The notes under the pieces are model-generated. The model was not told the DNA's origin and made no database searches. It was given only the letters and a program-made list of their open reading frames with translations. A program made the position numbers and the translations under genes. Shown one piece after another: positions 58,930 to 64,000 of a DNA stretch of 64,000 nucleotides. Origin of the DNA: a virus. The first letter of the stretch is position 1; each line of letters starts with the position of its first letter. The stretch covers positions 50,199 to 114,198 of the IMG/VR virus record IMGVR_UViG_3300020572_000005. One strand, written 5' to 3'.

Positions 58930-60063
58930 TCACGATCCAATGTCGTATTCCTTGCTCCAAATAAACGGCAAGTCATATAACATATTTTGCCGTTTAGTTC
59001 GAAATAGATTGTTATGCTTAAAATGATTTACTAGTGTTGTTTGGGTGTATAGATTATATACGCCTTTTAAGAAGTTTGCGGCCTCAGGTCGTCCAGATCT
59101 TAGATCTTCAACCAGAAATCTACTCTCCGGTGATGCTGTCTCGATGTCTTGCCAAGAACCGGTTAGATTTACATTTGAAATTCCTGCTAAACGTTCACTT
59201 AGCACTTTCTGCGATCGACTCACTCCATAGTTTAATTCCTGGTGTCGCCCGCAATCTAAACTCATTTGTTCAAATCCTTTGGTGGTTTTTTTATAATTGG
59301 CCTCGGCTAGCCCGCCATTGTGTAACTTTAGTTGATTTTGTTGAATGTACTTTTTAACATTGTTCTTGAACACATGACTTTGTTTAACAGCCAGCACTGT
59401 ATCTAAAAAGAACGCTTCGATATGTGGCCTATTAAACCCTTGATCTAAAACCATTGCCAGTTGTCTACTAAACCATCGACCGTTTCTATAAACAAGTCTG
59501 GGTTTTTCGTACCCTGTGATGCATTTGAAAGTGTGCCCGCTGTACTTTTGGTATACCGCATCTTCTGTTGTGGTAAATGGAAGATTAAAATATCTAACTA
59601 ACTCTGTTCTCTTGCTATTAAAAATCCAGTCTTCGCTGTTGACAAATGGATTGTGTTTGTTAGGTGCTCGGGCATCCAGCAACGTTATTTCGGTATGCGG
59701 ATCCCAGTGATTCTTTTTTACCCATTCATACGCACTGGTAGGGAACCATGCAAATTCTTCTGCGGCAGCAACAATTATCTCATCTAGGTGTATTTTATGT
59801 TTGGCAAACACATTGTAAATGGTTTGGCTGTCAAACCCACCACTGTAGTATAGCACTAATTTTTCGTATTTGTTCCTGAGCTCAAAGGCTCGATACGCCA
59901 TTAAATTATCAAATGAATCAGTTGATTCTGTAGTCCAGTCAACCTTATCGTATTGATCTTCGTTTAGATAGAACTTGACTGGATGACCAGTTTCAGTAGA
60001 GTTTATCCAAGCAAGATATACATTGTTATAAGGTTGGTTGTTTACAGTGTAAAAAGCGTTCAT
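58930..60063 (-). CDS. Asparagine-synthetase-like PP-loop ATPase
   Basis: The 377-residue product has YYSGGFDSQT (SGGxDS ATP loop at 74-79) and an adjacent IVAAAEEFAWFP block as in asparagine synthetase C-terminal domains. The N-terminal glutaminase domain is absent, so ammonia or another donor, or a different acyl-adenylate product, is expected. It starts ATGAACGCTTTTTAC just after a short AT-rich leader and is followed by tRNA-Asn upstream. Its product could be amide or acyl-adenylate. It may serve the same modification island. Confidence 0.75.
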   Translation of the reverse strand: MNAFYTVNNQPYNNVYLAWINSTETGHPVKFYLNEDQYDKVDWTTESTDSFDNLMAYRAFELRNKYEKLVLYYSGGFDSQTIYNVFAKHKIHLDEIIVAAAEEFAWFPTSAYEWVKKNHWDPHTEITLLDARAPNKHNPFVNSEDWIFNSKRTELVRYFNLPFTTTEDAVYQKYSGHTFKCITGYEKPRLVYRNGRWFSRQLAMVLDQGFNRPHIEAFFLDTVLAVKQSHVFKNNVKKYIQQNQLKLHNGGLAEANYKKTTKGFEQMSLDCGRHQELNYGVSRSQKVLSERLAGISNVNLTGSWQDIETASPESRFLVEDLRSGRPEAANFLKGVYNLYTQTTLVNHFKHNNLFRTKRQNMLYDLPFIWSKEYDIGS

Positions 60064-60079
60064 TTATTTTTAATTAAAT

Positions 60080-60155
60080 TGGCTCCCCAACGTGGGCTCG
60101 AACCACGGACCAACAGATTAACAGTCTGCTACTCTACCGACTGAGCTATTGGGGA
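60080..60155 (-). tRNA. tRNA-Asn (GUU)
   Basis: Acceptor TCCCCAA/TTGGGGA, loop TGTTAAT, discriminator G and encoded CCA. It lies between the asparagine-synthetase-like gene and a small protein gene. Confidence 0.9.
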
Positions 60156-60161
60156 ATACTC

Positions 60162-60317
60162 TTACTTGCGTTCTTTAGACGAGAATGATGCAGGTGTTGC
60201 CTGTGCGTCAATCATGGCTCTTTTAAATCCGTTGCGATCGTGTTGATCTTTAAACTTTAACAATGCCATCAATGTTTTTGTTCGTTTGCTGAGTTTAAAT
60301 GTAGATGTTGTTTTCAT
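60162..60317 (-). CDS. 51-residue basic protein, KLSKRTKTLMA...FKRAMIDAQ type
   Basis: The protein MKTTSTFKLSKRTKTLMALL ends FSSKERK, with GFKRAMIDAQ in the middle. This pattern matches small basic proteins common in T4-like phages. AAAGGAAACAA provides a ribosome site. It is divergent from the gene at 60369. Nucleic-acid binding is plausible. Confidence 0.7.
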   Translation of the reverse strand: MKTTSTFKLSKRTKTLMALLKFKDQHDRNGFKRAMIDAQATPASFSSKERK

Positions 60318-60355
60318 TTGTTTCCTTTGGGGTATTTATTTGGGTTAAATTGCGA

Positions 60356-60363
60356 TATAAATA
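60356..60363 (+). promoter_or_regulatory. Late promoter TATAAATA 5 nt before ATG
   Basis: An exact TATAAATA followed by TCTGT and ATG at 60369. The spacer is 4 of 5 identical to the minus-strand site at 43673, and the arrangement implies a leaderless transcript. Confidence 0.6.
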
Positions 60364-60368
60364 TCTGT

Positions 60369-60554
60369 ATGCAAACGCAAACACAAGATTTTATTTCAGT
60401 TAGTGGACATCTACAAGTGCATCTGTCACTCAGTGAGTATAACACATCTTATATTTTTGTCAATGATATTTTCAATGATCGGCTAATTATGCGTTACTTT
60501 GGTGATCATGAATCTGCAGTCAACTGGATCAAGACTCTTAAAGACCACTATTGA
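60369..60554 (+). CDS. 61-residue late protein on the opposite strand
   Basis: The only plus-strand gene in the right-hand region. It starts MQTQTQDFISVSGHLQVHLS and ends SAVNWIKTLKDHY. It has beta strands followed by a helix. It has no ribosome site because TATAAATA lies immediately upstream. It ends 8 nt before tRNA-His. No family recognised. Confidence 0.5.
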   Translation: MQTQTQDFISVSGHLQVHLSLSEYNTSYIFVNDIFNDRLIMRYFGDHESAVNWIKTLKDHY

Positions 60555-60562
60555 TCACATGC

Positions 60563-60638
60563 TGGGGAGAAGTATGGGAATTGAACCCATATTAACGGAA
60601 TCACAATCCGTGGTGTTGACCTTTACACTAACTACTCC
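60563..60638 (-). tRNA. tRNA-His (GUG)
   Basis: The extra G-1 pairs with C73, diagnostic for tRNA-His, and the loop is TTGTGAT. One acceptor mismatch (T4-T69) is present. CCA is encoded. Confidence 0.9.
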
Positions 60639-60642
60639 GTGT

Positions 60643-60717
60643 TGGTCTCGCTTGCAAGAATCGAACTCACATTCAAGAGGTAGAAGCTCTTTGTATTATC
60701 CATTATACTAAAGCGAG
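60643..60717 (-). tRNA. tRNA-Arg (UCU)
   Basis: Acceptor CTCGCTT/AAGCGAG, anticodon stem AAGAG/CTCTT around CTTCTAC, encoded ACCA. It lies 2-4 nt from its neighbours. Confidence 0.9.
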
Positions 60718-60719
60718 AA

Positions 60720-60797
60720 TGGCAGAGGGTACTGGATTCGAACCAGTGATCATGGAGTCAAAGTCCAATGCTTTAGGCCAAACTAAGCTAACCCCCA
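60720..60797 (-). tRNA. tRNA-Gln (UUG)
   Basis: Loop CTTTGAC within TTGGA/TCCAT, weak first acceptor pair (T-T) and G73 as expected for Gln, encoded CCA. Confidence 0.85.
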
Positions 60798-60808
60798 GTA
60801 ATAATTGT

Positions 60809-60882
60809 TGGAGCGGGATAGGAGAATCGAACTCCTGACTAAACCTTGGCAAGGTTTCGTTTGACCATTAAACTAATCCCGC
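60809..60882 (-). tRNA. tRNA-Gly (GCC)
   Basis: Acceptor GCGGGAT/ATCCCGC, stem AAACC/GGTTT around TTGCCAA, encoded TCCA. It is the second glycine tRNA here. Confidence 0.9.
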
Positions 60883-60885
60883 ATG

Positions 60886-60960
60886 TGGTGGTGATGAGTA
60901 GAGTCGAACTACCACCGGACTCCGTATGAAGGAGGCGCACTACCGTTATGCTACATCACC
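60886..60960 (-). tRNA. tRNA with CAU anticodon (elongator Met or Ile2)
   Basis: Acceptor GGTGATG/CATCACC, loop TTCATAC, encoded ACCA. CAU can serve Met, or Ile if lysidine-modified; the sequence does not decide this. Confidence 0.85.
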
Positions 60961-60962
60961 GA

Positions 60963-61697
60963 TCAGTCGAAGTAGTATTCGAGATCAGAGAGACCGACCA
61001 CGTTAGAATAATCTAAGCCGTGTATGTAAGACTCGCGACGCAAGTCATTTCCGGGCACCAAGTCTCGGCGAATGTGTGTCAGTTCCATACATCCAAAAAC
61101 GCCATCAGTGTCATAGCTCACGTGATTGTTGCCGTGTACGTGTACAATGGCATAGTGCTCTTGCCACCGCTCCACAGCCTGGTGCCATTGTTTGCTACGA
61201 TTGGCACAGTTGTGCCATTCCATTGCAACGCCTACAATGCGATCGCGATGTTGTACGATGCTTTCAATCAAACTGTATTCACCACCTTCGATGTCCATCT
61301 TGATGAACACCTGGTCTACGCCCATTCTGTCTAGGGCCCGAACAAAATTTTCTGGCCCAATAAACTCTGGCCAATGTTTTACGTTATCTTGAAAGAATTC
61401 ATCGTACATGGCTCGAATATCCAAGTGTCCACGAACCGGCGTATTGATGCTGATACGCATGGTATCTCTAGTGACACTGGCATCATACATCTGAATCGGA
61501 TCTGTAGGTTTGAGATTATGCCAGTCTTGATCAAATGTAAAATCGTCACCTAGTCCAAAACTTAACAGACCCTGTGCTTGGTCCACTGCTGAACGTGGCA
61601 AAATGTAGCCGCCGTCCATTTTTCCACCTAATCTAATTAGGTCAGGCACTGCAACAGGGCAGAGCCAATGTAGTTCTTGGGGTAGTTTAATTTTCAT
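60963..61697 (-). CDS. FkbM-family SAM-dependent methyltransferase-like protein
   Basis: The 244-residue product has RLGGKMDGGYILP and SFGLGDDFTFD near the start (SAM-site strands) and VFIKMDIEGGEYSLIESI near residue 133-150, the core FkbM motif. The family methylates oxygen atoms on sugars or small molecules. It lies 2 nt from the CAU tRNA and downstream of a structured region. A role in glycan methylation fits the island. The substrate is unknown. Confidence 0.85.
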   Translation of the reverse strand: MKIKLPQELHWLCPVAVPDLIRLGGKMDGGYILPRSAVDQAQGLLSFGLGDDFTFDQDWHNLKPTDPIQMYDASVTRDTMRISINTPVRGHLDIRAMYDEFFQDNVKHWPEFIGPENFVRALDRMGVDQVFIKMDIEGGEYSLIESIVQHRDRIVGVAMEWHNCANRSKQWHQAVERWQEHYAIVHVHGNNHVSYDTDGVFGCMELTHIRRDLVPGNDLRRESYIHGLDYSNVVGLSDLEYYFD

Positions 61698-61815
61698 AAT
61701 TTTATTTATTAACTGGTTTTACACACCATATAAAAGCACACTATATGCGCCCTGGTTGTTAAGCGCCACTAACAGCCTGCAACCACGCAGGGTAGCCGTG
61801 TAATGTGCTTTTATA
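61698..61815. other. Structured intergenic region downstream of tRNA-Lys
   Basis: Two perfect 16-bp inverted arms ACCATATAAAAGCACA (61725-61740) and its complement (61804-61819) enclose 63 nt. The inner part can fold as stems (TTGTTA/TAACAG and CCCTG/CAGGG). The right arm contains the CCA end of tRNA-Lys. It may be an RNA processing or terminator structure, or a small noncoding RNA. Confidence 0.5.
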
Positions 61816-61889
61816 TGGTAGGGGTGCAGGGGAACGATCCCTGTTTTACGGATTAAAAGTCCGTTACTTCACCTTAAAGTTTCACCCCC
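61816..61889 (-). tRNA. tRNA-Lys (UUU) with unusual T-loop
   Basis: Acceptor GGGGGTG/CACCCCT (G1-U72), anticodon stem CGGA/TCCG around CTTTTAA and encoded ACCA. The T-loop is ATCGTTC instead of TTCGANN, so the conserved T54-A58 pair is swapped. The first 21 nt overlap the 61869-62012 reading frame. Confidence 0.8.
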
Positions 61890-62012
61890 TAATGGGCTTT
61901 GTTTTTGTGCTCGACGCAGAGCCTTGTTGCTCTTACGATGCGAACCTGCTTTGCGGAACAGTGCAAGACGAACGAAGCAGTTACGTTCGCGCACGATCGA
62001 TTTACGTTTCAT
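61869..62012 (-). CDS. 47-residue basic phage protein overlapping tRNA-Lys
   Basis: The protein MKRKSIVRERNCFVRLALFR continues KAGSHRKSNKALRRAQKQ, a strongly basic sequence I associate with small proteins of T4- and other myoviruses (pattern MKRK..VRERN..V....F.KAG.H.KS.KA.RR.). AAAAGGAAA provides a ribosome site. The last 21 nt read into the tRNA-Lys 5' half, ending at TGA 61871-61869. Nucleic-acid binding is likely but unproven. Confidence 0.75.
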   Translation of the reverse strand: MKRKSIVRERNCFVRLALFRKAGSHRKSNKALRRAQKQSPLGGETLR

Positions 62013-62031
62013 ACAGTTTCCTTTTATAAAA

Positions 62032-62107
62032 TGGTGGAGGATAACGGATTCGAACCGTTTGCTCCTGGTTGCAAACCAGGTGTGTTAGCCAAGTATACCA
62101 ATCCCCC
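62032..62107 (-). tRNA. tRNA-Ala (UGC)
   Basis: Acceptor GGGGGAT/ATCCTCC includes G3-U70, the identity element for alanine, with loop TTTGCAA and encoded ACCA. Confidence 0.95.
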
Positions 62108-62392
62108 AATATGCTCTGCATCCCCCGGCGGTAATTATAGAGTATCAACATAGATTAATCCGGAATCTAACTCAACTAAGGTTAGCGATTCTATGCATCA
62201 CACACTCCTTCCACCCGCTTCCCGACAGGGACCGTTATCGCATTGCTAGCGGCCTTTTGGTAAGAAGACTACCACCCTTGAGTAACGAACTCACTTCTCT
62301 CGTACGGGTCATACTAGCCAGGCGTTACCCCGACGGGTTCTTCTCTCAAATAAGCATAAGCATAGTATTCTTTCATACCTTGACGAGAATCT
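62108..62392. ncRNA. Gene-free 285-nt region, possible structured RNA
   Basis: No frame here looks coding. GC content is higher than in neighbours and the sequence is rich in complementary blocks: CATAGA/TCTATG (outer) around CTAAC/GTTAG near 62149-62196, ACCC/GGGT around CGAC near 62326-62337, and GAACCCGTCGGGGTAACGCC on the minus strand. It sits between tRNA-Ala and an SGNH gene. A large noncoding RNA such as a GOLLD-type element near phage tRNAs is possible. I cannot identify it, and the strand is not determined. Confidence 0.4.
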
Positions 62393-63154
62393 TTACAACC
62401 TAGATTCTATCATAGGAGCAATAAAATCAGCAATCTGAATATGAGCTTTTTCTGTAGGATGATGTGATATTGGATTTAACAATCCAATATCAACTAAAAA
62501 CGCTACTCTATTGGAGTCTACAACCCAATTTGAATAATGATAGTTGTTATCAACATTTTTCATGTTATTTCTCAAACACAATTGTGACATTAAATCTCTA
62601 TCAGGTATATCAATCATATTGTCGATGGGTTGATGATACAGATGATGATTAAATGTATCAACCCATATATTTTTGACCCCCATTGACTTATAAAAAACAT
62701 TCCAAAAATTCATCTCAACTTCTAATTGTTGTACTTCGTGATTATGATCATATGAATGTTTAACCATAAACTCGCTAAATTTATTTGGCATATTATATTT
62801 GCAATGTAACACAGACATTGTGTCTAAATCAAAAAATACATTTCGAGCAGTTGATGTGATTGCATGCAATACAATAATTTTATCATATGTTTCTTGATCA
62901 CATTTGAAATCAATTTTACTAAAATATCTTTTAGCATAATTAAATTGAGCTTGATTACTGCTTCCACCATGTGCAAAATTTTTGTTATCTAATGCAAAAT
63001 TTTTAGACAAAACACCACGAAATGATTTTGTCCCACAAATGTCTGAATTCCATGCAATAGAATTATACACAGCAGTGGATTGCTCAATTTGATATCCTAC
63101 ACCAACTCCATAGGTCCAACTGCACCCAAACGTGATAAGCAAATTTTTATTCAT
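62393..63154 (-). CDS. SGNH-like hydrolase (3)
   Basis: The 253-residue product opens LLITFGCSWTYGVG (Ser in GCSWT), has HGGSSNQAQFNYAKR and the C-terminal SHHPTEKAHIQIAD, where a D/H pair could form the catalytic dyad. It belongs to the same superfamily as 16822-17397 and 23897-24478 but is longer and more A/T-rich. Only one start, ATG 63154, fits; it overlaps the upstream stop by 8 nt. Esterase activity on a glycan or lipid is inferred. Confidence 0.65.
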   Translation of the reverse strand: MNKNLLITFGCSWTYGVGVGYQIEQSTAVYNSIAWNSDICGTKSFRGVLSKNFALDNKNFAHGGSSNQAQFNYAKRYFSKIDFKCDQETYDKIIVLHAITSTARNVFFDLDTMSVLHCKYNMPNKFSEFMVKHSYDHNHEVQQLEVEMNFWNVFYKSMGVKNIWVDTFNHHLYHQPIDNMIDIPDRDLMSQLCLRNNMKNVDNNYHYSNWVVDSNRVAFLVDIGLLNPISHHPTEKAHIQIADFIAPMIESRL

Positions 63155-63803
63155 GTTTTTGTAGTACCATTCTTAATGTTCCCTCGGCCATGTTAGATCC
63201 AATATGAGTATCATCAAGTTCAAAACACAAAATCTCATCTCTAAAAATTTCAATTTGATCACGTATGTATGTTGATGCAGTATTTTTTATTTCTGTAGTC
63301 TCTGCACCTATCATATGACACACATTCATCATGATAAAAATTTTACCACCTGGTTTGGTCATTTGTAAGACTTGATTGATCCTGTTAGAAAATTGCGACA
63401 ATGGAATAAAATGCAAAGCATTCATACTCATGATATTTTCAAATTTTTCTGTATTTTCCTTGACAAACGCATCATCTACAAACCCAACCTGGTCAGCATA
63501 AAAATTTAATGATTTTGAATCAATGCCGATTATGTTTGGAATATATTTTTTATATATGTTCCACCCACATCCAATATCATAAATTTTAGAGCTTGATGCT
63601 AATTGTAAAATATAGTAAAAAGGAACCATTGAAAATATTCTTTTGCCACGATATTCGCGCGGCGTCATTCCCATAAAGCCCAAAGTTGGTATATTAGTTT
63701 CCCAAGTCAACAAATCAAAATCTTGTTTTACGTTACGTGCCAAATCAGTTGATTCAAAGCTTTTTCGAAAATTTTCTAAGTTATATGCGTTTAAATTGTT
63801 CAT
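63147..63803 (-). CDS. Class I SAM-dependent methyltransferase-like protein
   Basis: The 218-residue protein contains IYDIGCGWNIYKKYI near residue 88-102, IIGIDSK after the second strand, and MSMNALHFIPLSQF, in the order of class I methyltransferases. PGGKIFIMMN follows as strand 5. The base composition is A/T-rich like its downstream partner. Together with the FkbM-like protein it gives two methyltransferases near the tRNA genes. Substrate unknown. Confidence 0.75.
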   Translation of the reverse strand: MNNLNAYNLENFRKSFESTDLARNVKQDFDLLTWETNIPTLGFMGMTPREYRGKRIFSMVPFYYILQLASSSKIYDIGCGWNIYKKYIPNIIGIDSKSLNFYADQVGFVDDAFVKENTEKFENIMSMNALHFIPLSQFSNRINQVLQMTKPGGKIFIMMNVCHMIGAETTEIKNTASTYIRDQIEIFRDEILCFELDDTHIGSNMAEGTLRMVLQKHE

Positions 63804-63822
63804 ACATTATATATGATAGATA

Positions 63823-63907
63823 TGGTGGAGATGATAGGGATCGAACCTATTGTGACCGAAGTCGGAAGATTTACAGTCTCCTGCCATACCATTACGGCGG
63901 CATCTCC
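63823..63907 (-). tRNA. tRNA-Tyr (GUA)
   Basis: Acceptor GGAGATG/CATCTCC, loop CTGTAAA, a long variable arm as in bacterial class II tRNA-Tyr, encoded ACCA. Confidence 0.9.
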
Positions 63908-63912
63908 ATGTC

Positions 63913-63987
63913 TGGTACTCGATAGCGGAGTCGAACCGCTCTTGCCTGGATGAAAACCAGATGTCCTAACCGATAGACGAATCGAGC
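63913..63987 (-). tRNA. tRNA-Glu (UUC)
   Basis: Acceptor GCTCGAT/ATCGAGT (G1-U72), anticodon stem TCTGG/CCAGG around TTTTCAT, encoded ACCA. The last 13 nt of the window lie beyond it and hold nothing identifiable. Confidence 0.9.
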
Positions 63988-64000
63988 AAATAAGGGAGAG

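Noticed and set aside
61805-62029. 74-codon plus-strand frame over tRNA-Lys
   Set aside because: It is antisense to tRNA-Lys and to a conserved basic protein gene that has a ribosome site.
62281-62340. Possible 23S rRNA fragment (sarcin-ricin-like TACGAGAG)
   Set aside because: Only 8 bases match; flanking sequence has no further similarity to rRNA.

Overview
This window looks like part of a large, T4-superfamily-like bacteriophage genome. The evidence is a very long tail or fibre gene running off the left edge, several small virion-type proteins, T4-type late promoters (TATAAATA), ThyX, 18 tRNA genes plus a tmRNA, and dense 1-8 nt gene overlaps throughout. The cargo genes (AhpC/AhpD, a general porin, a TctC-type binding protein) resemble those of Burkholderiales, so a freshwater or marine betaproteobacterial host is my best guess. 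That is inference; no host is proven by the sequence.

Layout. 1-13369 (+): virion genes, namely a more than 3400-residue beta-rich tail protein, two small related proteins and two fibre-like proteins, closed by a terminator at 13391-13410. 13444-30874 (+): one compact operon of glycosyltransferase-like proteins, SGNH hydrolases, seven radical SAM proteins with N-terminal twitch-like cysteine clusters, a carbamoyltransferase and small conserved proteins. 30802-35987 (-): a convergent arm with an eighth radical SAM protein, an amidinotransferase and two paralogous glycosyltransferase-like proteins. 35986-38817 (+): a 943-residue repeat protein whose start codon shares bases with the divergent gene. 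38786-50863 (-): a DegT aminotransferase, an epimerase, two membrane proteins, ThyX, an Fe/2-oxoglutarate oxygenase, small conserved proteins and a MoxR AAA+/VWA pair, with several near-consensus sigma70 promoters. 50880-63987 (-): tRNA arrays interleaved with accessory genes: an AhpC-aldolase-BI1-AhpD operon, a porin, a circularly permuted tmRNA, a YkuK-like protein, a TctC-type protein, an asparagine-synthetase-like ATPase, an FkbM methyltransferase, an SGNH protein, a SAM methyltransferase, and an unassigned region of 285 nt that looks like structured RNA.

How the genes fit together. 13.7-41 kb is best read as one surface-modification island. Glycosyltransferase-like proteins, a nucleotide-sugar epimerase, a sugar aminotransferase, a carbamoyltransferase, an amidinotransferase, SGNH esterase-like proteins and eight radical SAM enzymes sit together beside the tail genes. 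They could build or decorate a glycan or a virion protein; the substrate is not visible. The right third combines translation support (tRNAs, tmRNA) with genes that could alter host redox state and envelope transport during infection. The most unusual items are the eight-member radical SAM set, the 943-residue repeat protein, the permuted tmRNA with a long tag, a tRNA-Ser with anticodon ACU, the peroxide-defence operon plus porin, and the structured intergenic regions at 61.7 and 62.1-62.4 kb.
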